DNA from: Parvularcula dongshanensis
GTDB taxonomy: Bacteria > Pseudomonadota > Alphaproteobacteria > Caulobacterales > Parvularculaceae
NCBI RefSeq assembly: GCF_014199615.1
Contig: NZ_JACHOB010000002.1
Coordinates: 62,001-126,000 of the forward strand
Direction of reading: 5' to 3'
DNA length: 64,000 nt
Below, in pieces: positions 7,894 through 15,268 of the stretch. Both the position numbers and the translations under genes were made by a program. The notes below the pieces were generated by a model. It saw only the letters and a list, made by a program, of their open reading frames with translations, searched no databases and had not been told where the DNA came from. The stretch's first letter is position 1. Every line of letters begins with the position of its first letter.

Positions 7894-8292
7894 ATGACAA
7901 CCACGCTCATTCTCCTCGCCGAAGACAACGTCATGATCGGGATGATGATGCAGCTCGATCTGCAGGACGCAGGCTACGAGGTCGCGGGCCCGGCCGTCAC
8001 CAACGCGGCGGCGCTCAAGCTCCTCGCGGGGAGCCGCCCCGCCCTCGCTTTGGTGGACATCGACCTCAAAGACGGCGACTCCGGCCTGGACCTCGCGCGG
8101 ACGCTGAAGGACGAGTTCGACGTGCCGACGCTCTTCGTCACCGGCCAGACGCAAGAGGCGTCGGGCGAGGCGCTTGGCGTCCTGACGAAGCCGTTTCAGT
8201 CGGAGACGCTTCTGAGCAGCGTCGAGGCCGCGCTCGACTACATCCGTACGGGCACGCAACCCGCGCCCCAGCCCGGCCTCATCTGGTTCTGA
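7894..8292 (+). CDS. Single-domain response regulator
   Basis: A 132-residue CheY-like receiver without an output domain. The acidic pocket is at Glu10-Asp11, the likely phospho-acceptor is Asp55 in LVDIDLKDG, the conserved Thr lies in LFVTG, and the Lys in LTKPF. It follows the HWE kinase with only 3 bases between stop and start, so the two are almost certainly a cognate pair. With no effector domain it must act by protein contact, perhaps on the KaiC-like ATPase or in a phosphorelay. Receivers of this kind are common beside HWE kinases. Confidence 0.9.
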   Translation: MTTTLILLAEDNVMIGMMMQLDLQDAGYEVAGPAVTNAAALKLLAGSRPALALVDIDLKDGDSGLDLARTLKDEFDVPTLFVTGQTQEASGEALGVLTKPFQSETLLSSVEAALDYIRTGTQPAPQPGLIWF

Positions 8293-8304
8293 ACGGAAAC
8301 GCCC

Positions 8305-8826
8305 TCAGCGAGTGCCGAAGGCGTCGTGCAGCGCGCGGAGCTGACCGGCCGCGTCCCCGCTCGCGGGCGCAGCGGATACATCCACGAACAGGTCGCGGTC
8401 GAGGCGCGTGATCCGCGCGTAGAGGGTATCGGTCTGCCCGATCAGGTTGCGCAGCGTCTCGGGAAGGCCGGCCGCCGGATCGCCGCCGGCGGGGCGCCGC
8501 TCCGCCGGGCCGATGCGGTACTTCTCGTGGCCTGCTTCCTGCGGCGTCATCTCCCCCTCGCGCACGGCGCGCAGGACGAGGAGCCAGGAGGCGATCTGCA
8601 TGAGCCGGGTCGTCAGTCGCATGGAGACGCCGGCATAGGCGAGCGCCGCCTCGCGGCTGAGGTCACGCGAGGCGCGGCGGCCCTCGTCGTCCAGGTAGGT
8701 CGCGGTCTCCTCGACCAGTTCCATCCCGTGCGCGAAAAGGTTGGTGAACATCTTGGAACGGACGAAGGGTCCGATCCTGCCGGCGCCGTCAGGGCTATCG
8801 GTCTTCTCCGCGCCGGCCGTTCTCAT
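8305..8826 (-). CDS. DUF1465 family protein
   Basis: The 173-residue product matches DUF1465, a family largely limited to alphaproteobacteria, in the segments FAHGMELVEETATYLDDEGR and MRLTTRLMQIASWLLVLRAV, followed by EGEMT. The protein is mostly helical and cytoplasmic. ATG 8826 is chosen because GAGGAA lies about 7 bases upstream; a longer frame begins at 8958 without such support. Some relatives are annotated as cell-envelope or cell-cycle linked, but no biochemical role is established. It is convergent with the receiver gene and divergent from the DUF429 gene. Confidence 0.8.
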   Translation of the reverse strand: MRTAGAEKTDSPDGAGRIGPFVRSKMFTNLFAHGMELVEETATYLDDEGRRASRDLSREAALAYAGVSMRLTTRLMQIASWLLVLRAVREGEMTPQEAGHEKYRIGPAERRPAGGDPAAGLPETLRNLIGQTDTLYARITRLDRDLFVDVSAAPASGDAAGQLRALHDAFGTR

Positions 8827-8925
8827 ATCGCTTCCTCGTCTTTGGGGACGCAACGCACAGAATAGACATCCCGGCACGCCGCTTACAACCTTGATTCCGG
8901 ATGGAGGGATCGCAATCGACGTGCC

Positions 8926-9702
8926 ATGGACGGATCGGCGACTGCAAAGGGCGGCCAAGGGCCGATCATAAGCCTGGGAGTGGACGGTTGCCCGTCAGGA
9001 TGGGTGGCCGTCGCCTGCGCACCCGCCAGGGGTTGCGAGAACCGTCCCGGAGCGGGGACGGGGTGTCTCGTCGGCTGGGACGTGTTCCCGACGCTGGACG
9101 TGCTGCTCTCGGACGCCCTGCCCAGATCAGCACGCGTCGTCGTCATCGACGTCCCGATCGGACTGTCCTCGGACACCCCGCGCGCCTGCGACCGCGCGGC
9201 GAGGCTGCGCCTCGGCCCCAGGCGGGCGAGCGTCTTCCCGCCCCCGGCCCGCGCCGCGCTCGAAGCGGCGAGCCGCGCCGAGGCCAGCGAGATCGGGCGG
9301 GCGCTGCGGCCCGGCGGCGGCGTCTCCGCGCAGAGCTGGAACATCCTGCCGAAGATCCGGGAGGCCGACGCGGCCTTGTCTCCGGACGATCAGGGACGGG
9401 TCCTGGAAGGACATCCCGAACTCGCCTTCACGAGGCTCGCGGGCGCGCCGATGGCGATGGCGAAGAAGACGAAGGCGGGCGCGGACGAGAGGGACGCGGT
9501 GCTGCGGCGCCGAGGCCTCGACCCATCGTCGTTGATCGCGGCGGTGCGGGCGCGGTGGCCGAAGCGCGCGGTTGCCGACGACGACCTGCGCGACGCGATG
9601 GTGCTCTCGCTGACGGGACTCGACGCCCTGTCAGGCACCGCCTGGCGCTTGGGCGACGGAACGCGCGACGAACGCGGACTCCTGATGGAGATTTGGGGTT
9701 GA
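8926..9702 (+). CDS. DUF429 family protein (predicted RNase H-like fold)
   Basis: The pattern VDGCPSGWVAV near the start, VVVIDVPIGL in the middle, RACDRAARLRLG, and the acidic DDLRDAMVL segment near the end are typical of DUF429, which is predicted to adopt an RNase H-like nuclease fold with acidic catalytic residues. The first 20 residues are polar and not a signal peptide. The ATG at 8926 could be replaced by a later start nearer GVDGCPSG. The next gene starts 6 bases after the stop, suggesting co-transcription. No experimental role is known for the family. Confidence 0.75.
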   Translation: MDGSATAKGGQGPIISLGVDGCPSGWVAVACAPARGCENRPGAGTGCLVGWDVFPTLDVLLSDALPRSARVVVIDVPIGLSSDTPRACDRAARLRLGPRRASVFPPPARAALEAASRAEASEIGRALRPGGGVSAQSWNILPKIREADAALSPDDQGRVLEGHPELAFTRLAGAPMAMAKKTKAGADERDAVLRRRGLDPSSLIAAVRARWPKRAVADDDLRDAMVLSLTGLDALSGTAWRLGDGTRDERGLLMEIWG

Positions 9703-9708
9703 GGGCGT

Positions 9709-10449
9709 ATGAGGGTGCCGGGAGGCGACGTGGAACGAGTTTCGATCATCCTGGCCGGGCTGCTGGTCGGCGTCGGCGCGGCCCTCGCGGGGTTCTTCAT
9801 CGGGGACGGCTTCGAGGCGGGCCGGGAGCCCGTTCGTTCCGTGACCGTTCGCGGCCTCGCAGAGCGCGAGGTCCGGGCCGACCTCGCCGAGTGGCCGCTT
9901 CAGATCACCGCCGCCGACGACGACCTTCAGACCGCGCGCCGCCGGGTCGAGCAGGATCTGACGGCGCTTACCGCCTTCGCGACCGAGGCGGGGCTGCCCG
10001 CCGGTGAGGTCATCCGCCAACGCCTTCAGGTCGTGGATCAAGCGGCGGAACGCTACCGCCAGGGCCCCATCACGGGCGGCCGCTACATCATCACGCAGAC
10101 CGTCCTCATCCGCTCGGCGCAGGTGGACCTCGTCGAGCAGCTGAGCCGCCGCACCTCGGAGCTCGTCGAGCGCGGCGTCGTCGTGCAGGACCAGGGCCCG
10201 AGCTTCGTCTTCACGGCCCTCTCGGAGATCAAGCCGGAGATGATCGCCGCGGCGACGCGCGATGCCCGATCGGGCGCGGAGCAGTTCGCGGAGGACTCGG
10301 GCTCGCGCGTCGGCGACATCTTGAGCGCCAGTCAGGGCTACTTCTCGATCTCGCCGCTGATCGAGGCGAACCCCTACGCCTCGCCGGGCGAGCAGGTCGA
10401 GAAGAAGGTTCGCGTCGTCACGACCATCGACTTCCGGATCGAGGACTGA
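9709..10449 (+). CDS. SIMPL domain (DUF541) membrane-anchored protein
   Basis: One N-terminal transmembrane or uncleaved signal segment (about residues 11-28, IILAGLLVGVGAALAGFFIG) precedes a SIMPL domain beginning SVTVRGLAEREVRADLAEWPLQI. That opening resembles the family's typical V-V-x-G-x-A segment, and the end ...KKVRVVTTIDFRIED is also typical. SIMPL proteins are periplasmic oligomers of uncertain role, related to oxidative-stress proteins in E. coli. It is 6 bases downstream of the DUF429 gene. The ATG 9709 choice is simple because upstream frames are closed. Confidence 0.82.
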   Translation: MRVPGGDVERVSIILAGLLVGVGAALAGFFIGDGFEAGREPVRSVTVRGLAEREVRADLAEWPLQITAADDDLQTARRRVEQDLTALTAFATEAGLPAGEVIRQRLQVVDQAAERYRQGPITGGRYIITQTVLIRSAQVDLVEQLSRRTSELVERGVVVQDQGPSFVFTALSEIKPEMIAAATRDARSGAEQFAEDSGSRVGDILSASQGYFSISPLIEANPYASPGEQVEKKVRVVTTIDFRIED

Positions 10450-10459
10450 GCACCGGCCC

Positions 10460-11491
10460 TCACCGGCGCAGCGGCGTGTCCTCACCCGTCGCGGTGTCGA
10501 TCAGCCGGGCACGGCCCGCCTCCTCGCCCGCGACCAGGCCCATCGCGGTCAGAACGCCGCCGGGCCCGACCAGCGCCGGGTCGCGGAACGCGCCGACCAT
10601 GCGCATCACGCGCGGATCGCGCGTCAGCTGGCCGGCTGTGGTGTAGAGGTAGGCTCGGCGCACGAGCGTGTAGCGGCCATCGGCCACCGTCGCGGCGGTC
10701 GGGTGCACACCGTCGAAGGACAGCGTCTCCAAGCCTTCCTGCTTGAGCGCGTGGACGAAGCTGAAGATGCCGATGGCGTCCGGCATCCGCGTAAGCGCAT
10801 AGGCTGCCGCCCCATCGCTGCCGCCCGTGTCGACCCAGGCGCCGTCGTCGCGAAGGCGCAGACTATCGAGGAAGGCAGGCTCGTCTTCTCGTTCGAGGGC
10901 GGCGAGGCAGGGCTCGGCCCTGGCGCCGGTCCGCACGGCGAGTTCGATCAGCGCTTCGCGCGTGGCGGACCCCTGCGGTGGCCCTAGGACCATGATGGGC
11001 CGGTCGGGAAGCGCCGCCCGAACGTCACGCCAGTTCCTGACGCGGTTGGGAACGAGTCGGCAGTTCCCATCGCCGAGCGGAACGGTGCGCGCGACGGCGC
11101 GGTAGAGATCGTGGGCGGTCAGGGAGAGCTCGCGCTGCTTCTCACCTTGAACGAGGACGATGCCGTCCAGGCCGAGTTCCAGCTCTACGAGGGTCGCGAC
11201 GGACCCTTCGGCGCAGCGCGTCACCTCTTCGGGCCGCACCTGACGCGACGCGCCGGCGAAGGCGACCGGCTGGCCCTCGGCGCAGAGAGCCGCGAGGCCG
11301 GCCGTCGTTCCGGTCTGGCTCACCACGGCGTGGCCGTCGGCACTGCTGGCGACGACGAGGGCGAAGGGGGCGACGGTCGAGGAGCCGGCCACGCGGATGG
11401 GGCCGGGCGGCACCGGCGCAGCGGCCTCTTCGGGCAGGTCGGTCCCGGCGGGCGCGGCGAGGGCGAGCAGCGAGAGGAGGATGCCGATCAT
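10460..11491 (-). CDS. PstS-like periplasmic substrate-binding protein
   Basis: A signal peptide (MIGILLSLLALAAPAG) is followed by IRVAGSSTVAPFALVVA, the phosphate-binding opening of PstS/PBP-like proteins, and later GPPQGSATREALIELAV and GGSDGAAAYALTRMPDAIGIFSF, typical of that fold. The product is 343 residues. Its ATG overlaps the stop of the upstream hybrid histidine kinase (ATGA, 11488-11491), so translation is coupled. No PstCAB transporter genes are near, so the protein probably presents phosphate or another anion to the kinase and does not feed a transporter. The convergent SIMPL gene ends 10 bases away. Confidence 0.8.
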   Translation of the reverse strand: MIGILLSLLALAAPAGTDLPEEAAAPVPPGPIRVAGSSTVAPFALVVASSADGHAVVSQTGTTAGLAALCAEGQPVAFAGASRQVRPEEVTRCAEGSVATLVELELGLDGIVLVQGEKQRELSLTAHDLYRAVARTVPLGDGNCRLVPNRVRNWRDVRAALPDRPIMVLGPPQGSATREALIELAVRTGARAEPCLAALEREDEPAFLDSLRLRDDGAWVDTGGSDGAAAYALTRMPDAIGIFSFVHALKQEGLETLSFDGVHPTAATVADGRYTLVRRAYLYTTAGQLTRDPRVMRMVGAFRDPALVGPGGVLTAMGLVAGEEAGRARLIDTATGEDTPLRR

Positions 11492-13338
11492 GCGGTCCTC
11501 CGCAGCGGCGCCGCGCCCGGCCCGGTCCAGCGCATCATAGCGTCGGCGATCAGGTCCTTTCGGATGGGCTTGTGAATCACTTCGTCGAACCCTTGATCGA
11601 GAAGGTCGGGCACCTCTTCCCTCGCGACGTGCGCAGTGACCGCGATGATCGGCGTGGTCATGTTCGGTCCGTCCTCGCGGATGATCGCGGTGGCCTCGAT
11701 CCCGTCCATGCGGGGCATGGAGATGTCCATCAGGATGAGGTCGAACCAGTCGGCGTTCGCGGCCTCGACCGCCTCGACGCCGTCGCAGCCGAGTACCGCC
11801 TCGCCGCCCGCGATCTTGACCATCGCTTCGGCCACCATGCGGTTGGGCGCGTTGTCGTCCACGATCAGCACGCGAATGGGACCATCGCGTTCGGGCGCTT
11901 CGAGCGCCGGCGCGGCCGGGACGACCTTGGCGAGCGGGATCGTGACGGAAACCTCCGTCCCCGCCCCCTCTTCCGAGCGCAAGGCGATCTCTCCGCCCAT
12001 CAGCCCGACGAGCGTCTTCGTCGTCGAAAGCCCGATGCCGAGGCCGCCGACGCCGCGCGCGACCGCGTCCTCGCTCGCGGCGTAGCGCTCGAACACGGCG
12101 GACTGGCGCGCGGCGGGGATGCCCATGCCGGTGTCGGTGACGAGAATAGAGAGGGTGAGGACGCCTTCGGTCTCCGCGACGCTCGCCTCGAAACCGACGC
12201 TTCCCGCCTCCGTGAACTTCACCGCGTTGTCGAGGAGGTTCAAGCAGATCTGCCGGAGACGGACAGCATCGCCGAACACCATGGAGGTCGTCGGCACGTC
12301 GATGCACGCCTCGAGGCCCAGCCCCTTGCGGCGGCAGAGGCCTTCGGTGATCCGGCTCGCCGCTTCGAGCGGTTCGGCCACGCAGAACGCCTCTTCGTTG
12401 AGGGTCAGCGTGCCCTCCTCGGCGCGGTGGGCGTCCAGGATGGCGTCGATCAGGCCGAGCAGGTGGTCGGAGGCGAACTGCATTTCCTGAAGCGCTTCGT
12501 CCGCCTTATCCGAGACGTTCTCCTGCCGAATGATGTCGGCAAAGCCGATCAGGGCGTTGAGGGGGGTCTTCAGCTCATGGCCCGCGGCGTGAAGGAAGGC
12601 GCCCTTCGCTTTGCGCTCGGCGTCGGCCGAACGCGCCGCTTGGCGAGCGCGTGCCTCGGCCGTCGCGATGTTGTCGATGCTGTCGGCGACCCTGCGGCCC
12701 ATGGGTCCGAAGATGAAGATGGCGATCGCGCCGATCAGGCCGAGCGCGGAGAGCCACAAGAGCCCGTCCACCCACCGCCCCTTCGTCAACGCCGCCTCGG
12801 CGTCGGCCTGCATGACCTGAACGATCAGCGCGTGGGATTGCGGCAGCGCATCGGTGCCCATCCCGACGACGAGGTAGCGGTCGAGCGCGGCGCTCTGCCA
12901 GGCGTCGGAGCCAGGCTCGGCTGCGGATACCGTTTCAGCCCGCTCCAGGAAGGTGCGGACCTGGCGGTCGAACGGAAGGTAGCCTTGCAAGTAGAGACCC
13001 TGGATCGGCGAGAGGAAACGAGTGAGGTCGACGTCGGCCGAAGCCCCCAGCGTCAGGACGTCGTGCTGCCGGCGCATGCGGGCGATGGCGGCGTGAAGCT
13101 CCTCACGCAGGCGTTCGGGCTCGCGATCCTGATCGAGGCGACTCGTCAGGAGCGCGATGCGCTGCGAGAGCGCGCGCTGGCTCGAGACCATCGCGATCGC
13201 TTCGGCCCGGTGTCGCTCGCGCTGATTGAGGCTCAGGGCGGTGACGAAGCCGACCGTGCTCGCGATGGCGAGCAACAGCATCGCCGCGCTAAAACGCAGG
13301 CTGAGGGCACGCCGTATGCGGGCCGAAGACTTGTTCAC
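11488..13338 (-). CDS. Hybrid sensor histidine kinase with C-terminal receiver
   Basis: The 616-residue protein has a membrane helix at about 14-36, a periplasmic domain to about 190 (SQRALSQRIALLTSRL is PilJ/NarX-like), a second helix at 193-211, and HisKA with His254 in AAGHELKTPLN. HATPase_c follows with LNLLDNAVKF and DTGMGIP, then a receiver with Asp538 in LILMDISMP and Lys590 in HKPI. It senses a periplasmic signal and phosphorylates its own receiver. The cognate output is not adjacent. Its last bases overlap the start of the PstS-like gene, suggesting that protein delivers the signal. Confidence 0.93.
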   Translation of the reverse strand: MNKSSARIRRALSLRFSAAMLLLAIASTVGFVTALSLNQRERHRAEAIAMVSSQRALSQRIALLTSRLDQDREPERLREELHAAIARMRRQHDVLTLGASADVDLTRFLSPIQGLYLQGYLPFDRQVRTFLERAETVSAAEPGSDAWQSAALDRYLVVGMGTDALPQSHALIVQVMQADAEAALTKGRWVDGLLWLSALGLIGAIAIFIFGPMGRRVADSIDNIATAEARARQAARSADAERKAKGAFLHAAGHELKTPLNALIGFADIIRQENVSDKADEALQEMQFASDHLLGLIDAILDAHRAEEGTLTLNEEAFCVAEPLEAASRITEGLCRRKGLGLEACIDVPTTSMVFGDAVRLRQICLNLLDNAVKFTEAGSVGFEASVAETEGVLTLSILVTDTGMGIPAARQSAVFERYAASEDAVARGVGGLGIGLSTTKTLVGLMGGEIALRSEEGAGTEVSVTIPLAKVVPAAPALEAPERDGPIRVLIVDDNAPNRMVAEAMVKIAGGEAVLGCDGVEAVEAANADWFDLILMDISMPRMDGIEATAIIREDGPNMTTPIIAVTAHVAREEVPDLLDQGFDEVIHKPIRKDLIADAMMRWTGPGAAPLRRTA

Positions 13339-13461
13339 TCACACCTCCGCATCCCCACTTCGCGGTAGCGGACAAGCGTACCTTTTCGGTTAAGTGTCCC
13401 TCTTCACTGAGAACTTAGTCACAGACTTTCGGTTCCGGGCGCGGTCACGCACACTGGCCGG

Positions 13462-14451
13462 ATGACCCCTGCGAACCCCATGTCCCAAGCCGTCTTCGCC
13501 GCCCGCCCGGGGGGCCCCGAGGTACTCGAACTCCGGTCGGTCGACCTTTCCCCGCCCGGACCTCACGAGGTTCTGATCACGGTTCGGGCCGCCGGGGTGA
13601 ACCGGCCCGACCTTCTGCAACGACACGGCGCCTACCCGCCCCCGCCCGGCGCGCCCCAGAGCCTCGGTCTCGAGGTCGCGGGGGTGATCGAGGCGGTGGG
13701 AAGCGACGTAAGCGGGCTGGCCGTGGGCGACGCCGTGATGGCGCTGCTTTCGGGCGGCGGTTACGCCACCCATGCCCTTTGCGCTGCGGGAACGGTGCTG
13801 CCGAAGCCGCAGGCGCTCTCCTTCGAAGAGGCCGCCGCCTTTCCCGAGACGGCCTTCACCGTCTGGACCAACGTGTTCGAGGCGGGGGGCCTGCGTCCTG
13901 GCGAACGCCTCCTCGTTCACGGCGCGACCTCGGGCATCGGAACGATGGCCGGCAAGATGGCTCGCGCCTTCGGCGCCGAAGCCTACGGCACCGCGGGCAG
14001 CGCCAAGCGCGCACGGTCCGCGGAGGCCCTCGGCTATGCGCGGTGCTTCGACTACCGGCGCGAGGACTGGACGGCGCTGACCCAAGCCGATGGCGGCGCC
14101 GACGTCGTTCTCGACATGGTCGGCGGCGACTACCTCGCCCGTAACGTCGCGCTCCTGCGGCCCGGCGGACGGCACGTCTCGATCGCCTTCCTCGGCGGGA
14201 CGGAGGGCACGCTCGACATTCGCGCCGTGATGACGAAGCGACTCACCGTGACCGGCTCGACCTTGCGGGCCCGCCCGCCCGAGGAGAAGGCGCGCCTCGC
14301 GGCCGAAGTCCGACGGTGCGTCCTGCCCAAGCTCGCAGCCGGCGAGGTCACGCCGGTCATCGACAAGGTCTTCCCGCTCGCCCACGCCGCGGACGCGCAC
14401 CGCCACCTCGAGGCGGGCGGTCATGTCGGCAAGGTCGTCCTTACGGTCTGA
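13462..14451 (+). CDS. NAD(P)H:quinone oxidoreductase (zeta-crystallin/PIG3 type)
   Basis: A medium-chain reductase without zinc ligands. It opens QAVFAARPGGPEVLELR, has AGVNRPDLLQRHGAYPPPPG and LGLEVAGVIEAVG, then the nucleotide-binding LVHGATSGIGTMAGKMARAFGA. The ending HRHLEAGGHVGKVVLTV is typical of PIG3-like enzymes. These transfer hydride from NADPH to quinones in the cytoplasm. The 329-residue length is normal. ATG 13462 or ATG 13480 could be the start. It is transcribed away from the hybrid kinase, with 123 bp between. Confidence 0.9.
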   Translation: MTPANPMSQAVFAARPGGPEVLELRSVDLSPPGPHEVLITVRAAGVNRPDLLQRHGAYPPPPGAPQSLGLEVAGVIEAVGSDVSGLAVGDAVMALLSGGGYATHALCAAGTVLPKPQALSFEEAAAFPETAFTVWTNVFEAGGLRPGERLLVHGATSGIGTMAGKMARAFGAEAYGTAGSAKRARSAEALGYARCFDYRREDWTALTQADGGADVVLDMVGGDYLARNVALLRPGGRHVSIAFLGGTEGTLDIRAVMTKRLTVTGSTLRARPPEEKARLAAEVRRCVLPKLAAGEVTPVIDKVFPLAHAADAHRHLEAGGHVGKVVLTV

Positions 14452-14538
14452 ACGGCTTTAACCTTGTCAGCGCGTTCGAGCCTTCGTATCTCTGACGGCA
14501 GGCTCACGCCGTCCCCCTGACAACTCAGAGGTTCGGCT

Positions 14539-14578
14539 GCCCCGGGCGGTCCCCGGGGCGGGACGCGCCTCGCGTCCC
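14539..14578 (+). promoter_or_regulatory. Two adjacent hairpins in the trcR leader
   Basis: GCCCCGGG (14539-14546) pairs with CCCCGGGC-compatible bases at 14552-14559. Directly next, GGGACGCG (14560-14567) pairs with CGCGTCCC (14571-14578) around a 3-nt loop. The second is followed by TCACGCAAC, without a T-run, and the trcR ribosome site AAAGGAGA comes soon after. They may terminate the oxidoreductase transcript or structure the trcR 5' leader. Confidence 0.45.
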
Positions 14579-14602
14579 TCACGCAACAAAGGAGAGACGC
14601 TC

Positions 14603-15268
14603 ATGTCCGACGCCCCGCTCATGCCGAAGGCCACCGCCGTCTGGCTGATCGACAACACCTCGCTGACCTTCGATCAGATCGCCGCCTTCTGCCACCTGCA
14701 CACGCTCGAGGTGAAAGGCATCGCCGACGGCGACGTCGCCCCCGGCGTGCGCGGCATCGACCCGGTGGTCGGCCAGCAGCTCACCCGCGACGAGATCGAG
14801 AAGGCCGAGGCCGACAAGGGCTATCGGATGAAGCTGTCCCGGCCGAAGACCGCGGTGAAGACCGCGAAGAAGCAGGCCCGCTACGTGCCGACCTCGCGCC
14901 GGCAGGAGCGTCCGAACGCCATCGCCTGGATCGTCAAGAACCACCCCGAGGTGCCGGACTCGGTCATCTCCAAGCTTCTGGGAACGACCAAGAACACGAT
15001 CGAGGCGATCCGCACCAAGCAGCACTGGAACTCGGCGAACCTCGAGCCGATGGACCCGGTGACGCTCGGCTTCTGCAGCCAGATCGACCTGGACGCGGCG
15101 GTCCGGAAGGCCTCCGAGCGCCGGGCCGAGATCGAAGCGGCGGGCGCCCTGCCCGAGGGCGCGACGCTGGCGCCTGCGGCGGAGACCGAGACCGGCGACG
15201 AGGACGAGGGCCAGGAGACGGACCTCGACAAGGTGTTCGCGAACTTCGGGTCGGACGAGAAGGCTTAA
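14603..15268 (+). CDS. trcR: Cell-cycle transcriptional regulator TrcR (DUF1013)
   Basis: The 221-residue protein matches the alphaproteobacterial DUF1013/TrcR family: PKATAVWLIDNTSLTFDQIAAFC at the start, IADGDVAPGVRGIDPV, and VPDSVISKLLGTTKNTI in the middle. Two helix-turn-helix-like segments are visible (about residues 20-40 and 113-135). The family is reported to act with RNA polymerase on cell-cycle genes. The C-terminal acidic tail (ETGDEDEGQETDLDKVF) is typical. AAAGGAGA precedes the ATG. Two strong hairpins lie in the leader. The stop shares TTAA with the convergent nadE. Confidence 0.88.
   Translation: MSDAPLMPKATAVWLIDNTSLTFDQIAAFCHLHTLEVKGIADGDVAPGVRGIDPVVGQQLTRDEIEKAEADKGYRMKLSRPKTAVKTAKKQARYVPTSRRQERPNAIAWIVKNHPEVPDSVISKLLGTTKNTIEAIRTKQHWNSANLEPMDPVTLGFCSQIDLDAAVRKASERRAEIEAAGALPEGATLAPAAETETGDEDEGQETDLDKVFANFGSDEKA

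Noticed and set aside
11572-13368. 598-codon plus-strand frame opposite the hybrid kinase
   Set aside because: No motif and the expected Arg/Asp/Glu shadow composition.
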